NCBI RefSeq assembly: GCF_040183065.1
Contig: NC_091130.1
Coordinates: 24,555,859 to 24,619,858, forward strand
DNA from: Periplaneta americana
Lineage: Eukaryota > Arthropoda > Insecta > Blattodea > Blattidae
Direction: 5' to 3'
DNA: 64,000 nucleotides
Part shown: positions 42,643 to 56,941 of the stretch, one piece after another
How the letters are laid out: the number at the start of each line of letters is the position of its first letter
Position numbering within the stretch: the stretch's first letter is position 1
Made by a program: the position numbers and the translations under genes
Notes under the pieces: generated by a model
What the model saw: only the letters and a program-made list of their open reading frames with translations
The model's database searches: none
What the model was told of the DNA's origin: nothing

Positions 42643-44012
42643 GTTTATTACATACCTGAAAGACGAATTTCTAATTAGTTGCAATGAAATCTCCATCTTG
42701 GTTTCTGTTTAATGACGGCAACTTCGGAAAACCAAAATATCTTTCTTCAACATTGTTGCTATAAAATGTTTTCTGTGTTTACTATACTCCAGCAGGCCGT
42801 GATATACGTCTGTCTTTTTTTTCCCCCCAGTCTATAAATGCGAACTTAAAACAAACGGTAAGGTTATGTAATGATTTATTTTTCATTTTAATATTTTAAC
42901 AATATTATTTATATAACATATTGCAGTAATAACATCGGCATCTAGAATCTTGTTGATTTTTTCACGGCTTCCTTAATGTTACTTGTATCAGGAATGCAAT
43001 AAGTTTCGTGGAGTAGTAGACTTTACTTAATTTTTGCAAATATTTAAAAACAATAATTAACATTGCAATTTAGGTGAAATTGCAGTGGTAATTTTCCAAT
43101 ATATAATTATTACTATGTTAAACGTCTCTAAAAATAATATGTTAAAAGCCTGAAGCAGTAAAATGAATGTCGCGCTTAAGCGATAAGAAGAGGGAAATTG
43201 TTGTGTGTGTTACGTTGGTAATACTGAATGTGGTATTTCACACTTACCGCGTATTGGTTCTGTGCGGGAAACAAGCAAATACCCACGATCTCGCACAAAA
43301 AAATTATTATGCTGTTAAAACTCTCTGTAATAAGATTAAACATATAATTGCTATGGAAACGAAACAAAAGCAGGAGTGAATATCGACTTTCTATTACCTG
43401 CAACTATTTTAAAGCCACGTTCTGGGCTAACGTGAAGGATCAACATTGCTGTGAGTGGTCCGAGTTTAGTTACCTCTGATTAATTCTTGAGACAAGTATA
43501 AGACAAATTAGGTACAATTATTTCATGCTACGTATATTATAACTCACCGCTTTTAATGTCTTCTTCGCCTGCGTCTCAGCAAAGATGGGGGATAAATGAT
43601 GTAGACCTGTATGAAAAGAAAGAAAAAAGTTACACAATGTTGTTATATTTCTTAATGGAACAAACAACAATAAATGACATCTCTAATAGCTCATTGGTAG
43701 TGTATTATGATTTATTTAATGTAACTATGTAACTTGTTTAATTTTTAACTCTGTAACTTCCTTTAAGAATACAAAAAAGAGAAACAAACAGCAGTAAATA
43801 ATTGGGCTGTTAGAGTAGATTTATGGGATATATTTCACATTTTATTGTGCGTTAGCTTCAACACTATGTGCGAAACTAAACATATTTTCTTACATTATCC
43901 TTTCAGGTCCTTTTTCTTTAAGACATCTTCACGCACACAAAATGCACGTAAAAATTTTTTTGTCATGACTTTCACATATTTGTCTGTCTGTCCTAAACTT
44001 CTCATAACTTAC
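42643..44012. other. No recognisable feature up to the hAT element
   Basis: AT-rich. The short open frames at 43167-43403 overlap on both strands and show no motif. Confidence 0.4.
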
Positions 44013-44020
44013 CTAATTAG
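44013..44020. repeat. 8-bp target duplication, left
   Basis: CTAATTAG immediately before CAGGGAAAGG; the identical octamer is at 46217-46224. It fits the nTnnnnAn preference of hAT insertions. Confidence 0.95.
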
Positions 44021-46216
<2,196 letters not shown>

Positions 46217-46224
46217 CTAATTAG
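46217..46224. repeat. 8-bp target duplication, right
   Basis: CTAATTAG after the CCCTG end; matches 44013-44020. Confidence 0.95.
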
Positions 46225-46239
46225 CTTCTGATTTTCCGC

Positions 46240-47265
46240 AAAAATGGACTGATTCAATTCTAGAGAGATTCTGTGAGAATTACAAATAGACTGTATTCAA
46301 TTCCAGAGAGATTCTGTGAGGTTTACACATGGACTGGAATCAATTTCAAAGAGAATCTGTGAGATTTACAAGTGGACTGGATTCAATTCCAGAGAGATTC
46401 TGTGAGGTTTACACATGGACTGGAATCAATTTCAGAGAGAATCTGTGAGATTTACAAATGGACTAGATTCAATTCCAGAGAGATTCTGTGAGGTTTACAC
46501 ATGGACTGGAATCAATTTCAAAGAGAATCTGCGAGATTTACAAGTGGACTGGATTCAATTCCAGAGAGATTCTGTGAGGTTTAAACGTGGACTGAAATCA
46601 ATTTCAAAGAGAATCTGCGAGATTTACAAGTGGACTGGATTCAATTCCAGAGAGATTCTGTGAGGTTTACACATGGACTGGAATCAATTTCAAAGAGAAT
46701 CTGCGAGATTTACAAGTGGACTGGATTCAATTCCAGAGAGATTCTGTGAGGTTTACACATGGACTGGAATCAATTTCAAAGAGAATCTGCGAGATTTACA
46801 AGTGGACTGGATTCAATTCCAGAGAGATTCTGTGAGGTTTAAACGTGGACTGAAATCAATTTCAAAGAGAATCTGCGAGATTTACAAGTGGACTGGATTC
46901 AATTCCAGAGAGATTCTGTGAGGTTTACACATGGACTGGAATCAATTTCAAAGAGAATCTGCGAGATTTACAAGTGGACTGGATTCAATTCCAGAGAGAT
47001 TCTGTGAGGTTTACACATGGACTGGAATCAATTCCAGATAGATTCTGTAAGGTTTTACACGTGGACTGAAATCAATTTCAGAGAGAATCTGCAAGATTTA
47101 AAAATGGACTCAATTCAATTCTAGTGAAAGTCTGTGAGGTTTACACATGGACTGGAATCAATTCCAGAGAGATTCTGTGAATTTTACACATGGACTGGAA
47201 TCAATTCCAGAGAGATTCTGTGAGTTTTGCACATGGACTGTATTCAATTTCAGAGTATCAGCATT
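46240..47265. repeat. 43-bp satellite with 86-bp and 258-bp higher-order structure
   Basis: Units run TGGACTGGATTCAATTCCAG ... TTTACACA and alternate with TGGACTGGAATCAATTTCAA ... TTTACAAG (about 24 units of 43 bp). A block is repeated almost exactly 258 bp apart (46415-46663 and 46673-46921, 6 x 43), including a variant unit with AAACGTGGACTGAAATC. The end units are more diverged. The open frames in it are by-products. Confidence 0.95.
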
Positions 47266-47269
47266 TCAG

Positions 47270-47341
47270 TGAATGAATGAATGAATGAATGAATGAATGA
47301 ATGAATGAATGAATGAATGAATGAATGAATGAATGAATGAC
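47270..47341. repeat. (GAAT)n microsatellite
   Basis: About 17 GAAT units directly after the 43-bp array. Confidence 0.95.
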
Positions 47342-48040
47342 TGAGGTTAGTAAATGAATCATTATGTAAATAAATAGGTTATTAATTCAGGTCAGGTCAG
47401 TAATTCAGAAAGTCAGTACGTGAGTGAATGATTCGTGAGTCAATCACTGTGCCAACGAGTGAATGAAAGAATCTGGCATACAGATCAGCCAGTAGTAAAG
47501 TAAATCTGTGAATAAGTGAACGAATTCTTAAGTCAGATCAATTACTATCTCATTCAGTAAATCATTTAGGTCATTACTTAGAAAATCAGTATGTGAATGG
47601 GAGGATGAGTGAATGAGATCGGATGGGCGAATGACGAACAGTATACAAGTCTATGGATGAATCAACCAGTCAGTCATATCGTTGACTCATTCATTATGTC
47701 AATAAGTGAATGAATACATAATGCCTTCAGTGAGTCATTGAGTCATTCAGAAAGCTGGTGTGTGAACGAATGAATAAATCAATCCATGAATGAATTGGAC
47801 ATTCAGTAAATAATTTGGGATGAAAGAATGAGTCGATTAGTCGGGTCAGTGAGTCACTGTGTCAATTAATAAATGATTCGTTGAGTAAATCAGTCAGGAT
47901 AGGATAGTCAGTCATAAAATCAGTGAGTGAGTGAGTGAATAGGCCAGTCACTCGCTACGCCAAATAAGCGAGTTAATAAGTCTGTGTGTCAGGTCAGCGA
48001 GTCAGTAAGTGAGAGATAGTCGGTGAGTGAGTCAGATCAA
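47342..48040. repeat. Degenerate GAAT/GAGT/CAGT repeat field
   Basis: Scattered GTGAATGAATGA, TCAGTGAGTCA and similar words; looks like an old, decayed version of the adjacent microsatellite. Confidence 0.7.
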
Positions 48041-49130
48041 TTCAGCAGTCTTCCTTCTCGAGTAACATGGTTTACTATGTGATGATACATTAAACGATAA
48101 AGTTTTTGTTTATTTCGCCTTGCAGTAGAAGCTCCTCTGCTCTCCATAATGAATGCTGACAAATCAGATTACTGTACGTATTTTAATTTCTGTCCCAAGG
48201 CAATGAATGCAAGATTCCAAGGCACGTACACTCTAATGCTATGCTAGTGGTTATAAAGCATTAGGGGGCATTACAAAGAGTTATGAAATAAATATAGGCC
48301 TGTAATGAAGGTTAATCTGACCTCTATACGTTCTGTAGACTTCATGATTTGACATCAACAACAAAGTTGCAACTTCGCGGGTTAGTCTGCTCTCAACGCG
48401 ACCGATTTTATATCATCTTAATAAATTTATTTATTTCACGATACTCTTTTTTTTTAATTTGCTAAAAAAAACTTCATAGGCTATTTCATACTGAAATTGA
48501 ATGGAATTGTAGTTGCTAGGTTACAATGTAGGCCTATTACGTTGCAATCTTGGCATAAGAAAACAGAAGAACGGGGTATGTTTTATAAGCTTATCTGCAT
48601 ATCCTATACAGTTAAAATAGAATAATTGTTTTCTATTTTCGTTGCTTTCGAAATAAAAAATCTGTAGTCCTCTTTCTGATAATCGAGATTCAAAAGGAAG
48701 AATAAAATGGCATGCGACTTCAAGTTTGTCTCAATAGTATTTGTTATTTACTAAATTATTTTAATCTATTTAATAATTAATCCATTTATTAAAATTGTGT
48801 CTTTCCTTTAGTAAACATAAATTAAGTGCCTTCTGTTAATGGTAAGACCAGTAGCTCGTGTTTACTATTTAAGAATATTTCTCTTTATATCTGTAGCCTT
48901 TACAATTGGCTACCACATACATTCTGTAGGCCTAAAACTCTTTAACTTAATTGTCCTCTTTGTATGGAAACGATGTGAAAAGATGCTTACAGTGTTTACA
49001 TCAGGACACGTTTTAGGAAAGCAGTAACAACACAAAATCTAAAGTCGTTCATATAGGCCTATAAAGAATATTAGGCCTCGTGTTTAATGTGATTACTTCA
49101 TGATTAATGTACATAAATTAGGCCTATTTC
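48041..49130. other. No recognisable gene
   Basis: AT-rich with several TAGGCCTA words (48296, 48533, 48929, 49055, 49073, 49121). The 62-codon frame at 48839-49027 has no motif. Confidence 0.4.
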
Positions 49131-49131
49131 T

Positions 49132-49350
<219 letters not shown>

Positions 49351-50621
49351 TCCCTCTGCTATTGGCAGCCCTACAGTCTTTTACTAATTGTGATCGCTTT
49401 TCAAATATTTAGACAAGCTTCTTCAATTTTCCTATTTCGCAACAAGATACCGATTTGTTTGGATTGCTGGAAAGAATGGTATCAATTTAAGGCTCCTAAA
49501 TGATAAATTAGGTATACCTTTGCCTTAGGGCCAAAGAAATATGTCGTTTGTTTACTTATATTTATTTAATTGGCAACAATTTATCTTCAGCTTGTTTGGC
49601 TTTAATTAATAACAACTCCAGAAGGATTTTCGGTTTCAATAGATCCCGACATCATCTCCAACATAACAGAACATTGTTTATTAAATTCAGAGACTGGTAA
49701 CTTAACAACAAAGAAATAATAGCATCATGCATGGCCTCCCTCAACGAATAATTTTTATTCTACGTATTCTTTTTTTCTAGTAAACACAGTCCCTAGATAC
49801 CAAAACAAAACACGCTAAACAAGACATATAAACACAAAACGAATTTCTAACTTAAAACTCTTATCAAAAAGTTTTAATTTATTCAATTACGCACTAGTGC
49901 GCCACAAAATAATGTACGAACCTTTGGCGAAATTTCATGTTTGAACCTCGGGCCAGAGGTCCTCGACAGTAAAACCGCAGCCCTCGCTATAAACATATTC
50001 ATTTCGCCCTTGATACATAAATTACTATTTATACTATATGCATCATCTTTTGATCTCTTTCAACTAAGAAAACTCTCAGAACTGATCTTGCGATCTTGAG
50101 AGATATTTGTCTCTTAGTTAATTATCTATTCAGATTGTGATTAACATTTTTGGGGATATTCTAGTTTTAGGAATCCTTATTAGATCTACTAATGTATTTA
50201 CTTTATATTTACATAATTATATATATATATACATTTTTTCGTGATCCAACAAAATGTATTCAGTTACAAAACTAAAAAATCTCATCTGGGATAATTCAGT
50301 TCTTTCATCACACTTTATGGAATTCGGTGTTACATTTATCAAAATGTAAGCACGGTCATGAGTCACGACCATATTATAATATTTTCAGTTTCGTTCTTAT
50401 TATTGCCGTTTGTTTCAAATTCTTAGAAATCTACAACATTTATTATTTTCTTTGGTATATTTAGACAACTTTTACTACTGCAATTATTATTTAAAAACAT
50501 ACGTTATTTTAGCATATATGTAATTTTAACATATTATTACTTCTAGCTTTGTTTACTGAGATTACTACTACGGAAACACTGCGAAAAACAAAACGATATA
50601 CTATATTACCGATATACTATA
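49351..50621. other. No recognisable feature
   Basis: AT-rich; no motif or terminal repeat recognised. Confidence 0.4.
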
Positions 50622-50630
50622 TTATATGGA

Positions 50631-50850
50631 GTCGGCCTAGATAGCGTAGTCGGTATAGCGCTGACCTTCTGTGCTCGAGGTTGCGGGTTCGATCCCGGCA
50701 TTTAAGTGTCTTTAAATGCGACAGGATCATGTCAGTAGATTTATTGGCATGTAAAAGAACTCGTACGGGACAAAAATTCCGGCACACCGGCGACGCTGAT
50801 ATAACCTCTGCAGTTGCGAGCGTCGTTAAATAAGCCATAATTTATAATTT
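50631..50850 (+). mobile_element. tRNA-derived SINE (family C), copy 3
   Basis: A box region GTCGGTATAGCGCTGACC, B box GCGGGTTCGATCCCGG, body GACAGGATCATGTCAGTAGA, 3' part GTTGCGAGCGTCGTTAAATA. Flanked by TTATATGGA (50622-50630 and 50851-50859). Confidence 0.85.
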
Positions 50851-50959
50851 TTATATGGAAGTATGATATCTGCAAATTATTATTTATCTGCCAATGAAAG
50901 TTATAAAAGGAAAGTCTTTACAGTTAAATTGTAACAAAACAGCATTCAGTGTTGTCTGT

Positions 50960-51218
50960 TCTTTTTAGTTGGTTATTTAACGACGCTGTATCTACTACTA
51001 GGTCATTTGGCGTCCATGAGATTGGTGATAGCGAGATGGTATTTGTCGAGATGAGGCCAAGGATTCGCCATAGATTACCTGGCATTCACCTTATGATTGG
51101 GGAAAACCTCGGAAAAAGCCCAACCAGGTAATCAGCCCAAGCGGGAATCGAACCCGCACCAGAGCACAACTTCAGACCGGTAGGCAACCGCCTAAACCGA
51201 ATGAGCCACGCCGGTGGC
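50960..51218 (-). mobile_element. tRNA-derived SINE (family A), copy 3
   Basis: Complete minus-strand copy with B box GGTTCGATTCCCGC and body GATTACCTGGTTGGGC. Exact 13-bp duplication CAGTGTTGTCTGT at 50947-50959 and 51219-51231, so a young insertion. Confidence 0.9.
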
Positions 51219-52384
51219 CAGTGTTGTCTGTAAGCAACTGTAACTTATAATGACATTCATGTACTTAGATTGTTGCCATGGAAACCTTTATAAAAAAAAC
51301 TATTTGTAAAAAAAAACAAAGATATTATTTGTTAATAGCTATCAATGCTATATGTATGACTTTTTTACTTGCGCTGTTACTATAGTAACGTTTCATAAAT
51401 AAAATTATTATTATATAATTTTAATAGTTATACACAAAGGAAATTTTAACAATGAAATTCTAACGAGTGCATCCAATAATAAAGATATAATTTCTATCAT
51501 ATTATTCATTACATAATTATTAGTTATGAAGTATTTTAATTTATCAAGAAGTTTATAATGGTGAATTCGTTTCTTAATTCGACAATTTCAACAAATTATA
51601 ATGAAATGTAAATAAAACTGAACTAATACAACGCAATTAAAGATGGCAAATAACATATATTTCTGCCGATTTTGATATTTGTATTCCCTGTTTATAATAT
51701 TCCGCAATATATCCCTGTCTTTCTTACCTCACAAGCGCAGATTCTGTCTATTCATTCTATCATATGCACTGTTTCATCATTTGGTTATCTGTTTTCTCTA
51801 CTTCTTTTATCTCCCATTCCATTACAACTCTTCGTATTCTTTAACTGCCCATGTCCATACTCTTCTAATCTTTTCCGTTCTAGTAAATATAGCGTAGACG
51901 TTACCTAACCAACATAATTATAACAAAACAACGCTAAGCAGCGTTCGTGTATAATTATGATCACCCCATGCAGTATCTGATAGGACTTCCAATGTTGCTA
52001 TAGAAACGTTACAAAACATATGTAAATTTAAGCGTTGCACGAAAGGATATTTTAACCATTTAAGTCTAACAAAATGGCATGTAATATTGTTTATAATATG
52101 TAACTTCAATGCTTTACAGTACATATACTCTTCACATATTTGCAATGTTGCTATAGAAACATTACGAAAAAACGTAAATAGGCCTAGGACTGCTAAAAGG
52201 AGAAGTATTTCGACAATATTCAATTATAACAAAATCTAATACTGTTCATATATAATTCTAATATCTCACTTACTCTGTTACTATTGAATTCTTATGCTAA
52301 ACAATATGTATAATGACTTTAAGCAATGGATATTTCAATAATGGAGTTAAGTATAATAAAAGTACACTACCCATAAAATTCTAA

Positions 52385-52582
52385 TACCTTATACCTTATT
52401 TATATGAAACGAGTCAAAGTCAGGATAGAAGAAATGTCAGAAGGAAGTGAAATATGGAGAGGAGTGCTAGAACAAGGATGCCCTTTATCATCTACCCTGT
52501 TCAACATCTACTTGGAGGATTTAGTGAAGAACTGTTTTCAGAACATGGGAGGAGTGATAGTAGGAGGAAGAATACAGCAGAT
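52385..52582 (+). pseudogene. LINE family 2: RT fragment, copy 2
   Basis: Reads RIEEMSEGSEIWRGVLEQGC, PLSSTLFNIYLEDLVKNCF and QNMGGVIVGGR, overlapping the upstream half of copy 1 (35205-35655) with an intact FNIYLEDLV. Breaks off after VIVGGR. Confidence 0.75.
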
Positions 52583-52859
52583 TGTACATTTTCTTGACAA
52601 CAGAAACTCATGTAGAAATTTTAAAAGAATTCAATGTGTCATCGTCTGAAGAAAGAATTCAAAATTACAAAAAGAATAATTATTGATTATAAGACTAGAA
52701 GTGTTGATTTGTGTTTTTTTTACTCCAGATTAAAATCGCAAGTTTCTTGTTTATGTTAGTTAATTAGGATACAATTAATTATACTTAATCACTCATTTAA
52801 AGTTTGTGTGACTGCAACCTGTGTATATTTTTGTGTGACTTTACTTCGTTTATAGTGTT

Positions 52860-52970
52860 TTTTTTTCCTTTTTATTTCTGTTATTGTATTTGTATTCCTG
52901 GTGTTGTGGAAGAGAAGGCCTGATGGCCTTAACTACACCAGAATAAATAAATAAATAAATAAATAAATGT
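52860..52970 (+). mobile_element. LINE family 5: 3' end with hairpin
   Basis: Perfect hairpin AAGGCC-TGAT-GGCCTT (52915-52930), then CCAGAATAAATAAATAAATA. Same arrangement as 13417-13456. Confidence 0.7.
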
Positions 52971-53990
52971 TTATCGAATGGGCAATTAAATAATCCCTCT
53001 ACAAATCATAAATCATGATCCTACTGGAAGATCAATGAAGAGAAGACTGGATGGGGCAGACAAAGATCTATTTAGGTCTAATTTGTGATAACAAAATAGA
53101 ATCTAATATTTTTCATTTATAATTATAACATATTGCTATAGCTACCTACTTACATGATATTATATTTATTGCATTGTTACTATGGAAACGTTACAATAAA
53201 ACGTAATTATGATTATCGTAATGTTAACTTACCAATGTAATTGCAAAAAAGGGTATAAAATTGAAATGCTTTATACATGCACTACTCAATTACTGTATAT
53301 ATTTAATTGAAGTGTTACAAAGTTACCATGTAAACGTTATGATAAAATGTAAATGTGATTTTGGAAGACAATTTTAACAAAGTAATTTATAATAAAGTAG
53401 CATTTTATATTATTTATACAAAATTCTAACCTTATATGCATACTAGTATGATAGTCTTATATTTATTTGGATTATTAGACTATTATTTTAGAACTACGAC
53501 AAAATATAAATAAATCACATGAAAGGTTATTCTAAGAATGCAGGGCTATGTATAATTACTAAATCTAATAATAAATTCATACATAATTCCAACATTTTTA
53601 CCTAGCTATTCTTATACTTTTATCTACTATAGAAACGTTACGAAAAAATGTAAATATGACATACAAAATGATTTACCAATTTAATAAATCACGGAACAGC
53701 ATCTGACATTGTTCATACATAATTCTATGCTTTTTATATATTACTTGTATGATTTTCTTACATTGTAACATTAAAAGTACAGTGGAACAATATAAATATA
53801 ACACAGAAAGTTTACGAGTATTTTAAAAATGTAATTAAAACATAACATTACCTCATACGGACATATGTTTCGTAAATACTTGAATGTTACATTTAATTTT
53901 ATTATAACTATAAAACTGCTACGACAAAATTTAAATATGACATAGAAAAGGTTATACTTATTAAAAATGAAATTATGACAAAACATACAA

Positions 53991-54230
53991 TAGGGTAAAT
54001 TAGGGTCTGTTGGAAAGTCGGGCATGTTGGACACTTTGTACTTTAACGTGTTACCTCGCAACTTGTGGGCACCACATTCTGCTAGAAGTCAATGACGGAA
54101 GTAGCTCCACTCGTGGCTATTTCCGTCATTGACTTCTAGCAGAATGTGGTGCCCACAAGTGGCGAGGTAACACGTTAAAGTACAAAGTGTCCAACATGCC
54201 CGACTGTCCAACAGACCCTAATTTACCCTA
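53991..54230. mobile_element. 240-bp palindromic MITE, TA-flanked
   Basis: Arms 53991-54100 and 54121-54230 (110 bp each) match with very few changes, loop 20 bp. The ends read TAGGGTAAATTAGGGTCTG. Each end carries TGTTGGAMA-type motifs 17 bp apart. The TA at each edge is the probable target duplication. It interrupts the word TACAATATTGTTCATAC of the surrounding satellite. Confidence 0.85.
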
Positions 54231-54529
54231 TTGTTCATACCTGCATAATTATAATATGTTCAACACATATACAGTATACTGTAGATCTATATAATACATA
54301 TAGGTCAATTTTTTTAATTAAAACGGCAAGGAAAAAATGGAATATATGAGTGTTATAGAAATGTTTCAACAATGTAATTATAATGAAACAACGAGTATGC
54401 TATACAAGTGTACACTTGAATCATACTCTTCACTGCATCATAGTGAACATGAGTAGAGTATAAATTAAACTGTAATTGAATACTTTCGTTTTTTCATATA
54501 TGCATTTTCGAAGGAGGATTAAAACTATT

Positions 54530-54595
54530 TGCTTTAGAAGTAGTCTGTATAGCGCTAAATGCTCTGGTCGAAAAATAAATTATTAATAAGAAATA
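54530..54595 (+). mobile_element. LINE 3' tail (Jockey-like)
   Basis: CTGTATAGCGCTAAATGCTC then AAAAATAAATTATTAATAAG; matches 39630-39680. Confidence 0.45.
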
Positions 54596-54792
54596 GATGC
54601 ATAAATACAAAAAATATTAATGTCATCAACAAAAGAGAGAACGTAATTGTCACTTTTTCTTATATGCCTTTTCGAAGGATTAAAAATAAAATAATTATAG
54701 TGAGGGTCACATAAGAACAGTTCCTAAACAGCAAATATTGCCGTCTTGTCAGTGTTGCCAACTGTTCCCAGATATCTCACCATCCTACGTAC

Positions 54793-55208
54793 TATAGTCC
54801 CGTCGCTCTAATTTCCGGCAGTCAATCGCGTTGCAGGTCGGCTACATTTAAACGTGTGCGTCTTGTGATTCGCTGATGAAGACGATATTCATTTCTTAAG
54901 GCTCGATAAATACTTAATATAATCGCCCGCCATTTTGGCTCTTTCGTTGGCGTTCGCAGAAAGCACACGAAGACGTTATTTGCCGCTCAATTATTTGCTG
55001 AATTACAGTGCGTTAGATTTATTATCATAGGAGCTACGACATGATAATGTTTAACGGTGTGGCAAATAGATTCCTCGTATGGTAGCTCGGCAACGAAAGA
55101 ACAAAAATGGCGAACAATACTACCTACCTAGACTTTATAGAGCCTTCACTTCCTAAGACGTAAGCAAAGAGGAGGAGTCACGCCGGGAATAACAGCGTCG
55201 CGACTATA
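54793..55208. mobile_element. TATAGTC MITE, copy 2
   Basis: 416 bp with ends TATAGTCCCGTCGC and (complement) TATAGTCGCGACGC; matches 2502-2907 throughout, apart from a short insertion (GATATTCATTTCTTA) and point changes. Confidence 0.75.
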
Positions 55209-56940
55209 AATTACTTATTTACTTATCGTACTTTATGTTGGAAGGTTATTCTAAATAATTCAATAATTTGTAATATATTTTCGTAGGCAATCTATACGGG
55301 AAAGGGATCAACATTTCAAGTATTTTGTCTGGCAATACGAAATTTATTGGTTTGACTAAACAATTGACTCACGAGACCTAACCAAAAATGTACTTTGACA
55401 ACACGAAATTATTAGTACTAACTCCGAAAACTCATCTGACTATAGTCTTGAATTATAACCACAACACAACACAACACATAAAATAACTAATATGTATTAA
55501 TATTCATATTGATATTAATTAATTATTAGTATGTTCAAATTTCACTAGCTTCCAGTAACCGGCTCAGAAATCTAGTACAATTTTAATTTCATGGAACTGT
55601 CGATATTTGTCTCAGCTGCCAACATATCAGTTACAAAATCACTACCATTTGTAGTATTTGTCAGCTTCGAAATTCGAAACGAAGTTGGCAAAAGAAAATT
55701 CAACCTGCAAACTAGAAAATCACCACAATCCACTAGCATATGTAATAATGGGGGGAAAATGGTTAGGTTTCACCCTTAGGGTATGAAGTAAGCTGACGCG
55801 AACTAGTCACCAACAAAAATGAGATCCTAACTCTCCTATTTCTTTCACTTGTTGTTCTGTATTTCTTTTACTTTCTATTGCTGTATAATGAACATCATTT
55901 ACGACTTTGATATTATGAAGATTACTGTTACGTAATTTCGGAATTACAAAGCTTGTACAAAACATTTCTTAATTTACTTTTAATTTTTACATTAGTATTT
56001 AACATCTGGCAACACGTGTTATATTTCATTTTAATTATACATTTTGCCCAAAATTACTTTCTCGCTTAAGTTAATTCGTCCATAGATGTATCGAAGATAA
56101 GCCGTTCAAACCCCTCTTTCTGTCTGTCTGTCTCTCTTTCTGCTCGTTATCTGCTCATCTTAATGCATGTAAATACAGACCGACAAAGAGTTGAAAAACC
56201 ATACAAGAATAACATAATTTGAGTCGTCAACGGAAAACCGTTTCAAGCGACATTTCATAAACACTACTACAATTAATAAATTATTACAAATCATTCTGAG
56301 TAGATACGAGAATTTCAGGCTTTCATGATGGTTGTGTTCATTAGCAGATTTCTGGGTTCCACACTATGTGCTTAGAACTTAATTATCTCTAACATCTAGG
56401 ACCTGCGTCGTGGCACCTTCTTCAGGGAAAATTGAACCTAGTTTGGAATAACAAGACGCAACGGGATCGAGACAGAGTGTGTGGCCCTTCACGTCATACC
56501 AATTTTTCCTGAACATGAAAACCATCAGCAGTTCTAGCACACGATGTAATATATAAAAGTCTACTTCTGAAGCCTTTGAGTGAATAGGCATTTAAAACAT
56601 ACAGCTTTCGCCATTTTATTGACACTATGAAAGAAATTCCACTGAACAAATTGAGAAAAGACATTCATTTAAATTTCTACAAATCTATGGGTAGCCTATG
56701 AGCATTAACATGAATCAGAAAAGTGAGTCTTGAATAAACTGCAAATCAAATACGTAGAACTAATGACTAAAATTATGGCCTACAAGAAGTGACAAAATTA
56801 ATAATGTATGTATCAAGAAAACGAATATATTCCGTTATAACAATAATAGAGTTAAATGAAATTCCAAATGACCTTCTAATACAAAAGTTACGACATGTAC
56901 AAGAATTCTTAATAATAATGGCAATGACATGTAATAAAAA
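55209..56940. other. No recognisable gene
   Basis: AT-rich. The 70-codon minus-strand frame at 56379-56591 and the 62-codon frame at 55591-55779 show no motif. A TCTG repeat lies near 56123-56146. Confidence 0.4.
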
Positions 56941-56941
56941 T

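Larger units (their letters stand above)
51240..54620. repeat. Degenerate ~150-bp satellite with X-box-like motifs
   Basis: Units share TTCATACATAATTCTAA, then GTTRCYATRGAAACGTTACAA, then AAAACGTAAATATGACAT and GGTTATTTTAACC. The X-box-like core is best at 51272 (GTTGCCATGGAAAC), 51376 (GTTACTATAGTAAC), 51994, 52147, 53176 and 53322; adjacent cores are 104-153 bp apart. Interrupted by LINE pieces (52380-52970) and a palindromic MITE (53991-54230). Confidence 0.65.

Noticed and set aside
46240..47265. CRISPR-like or coding repeat protein
   Set aside because: 43-bp units are contiguous and 43 is not a multiple of three, so no frame persists; it is a satellite.
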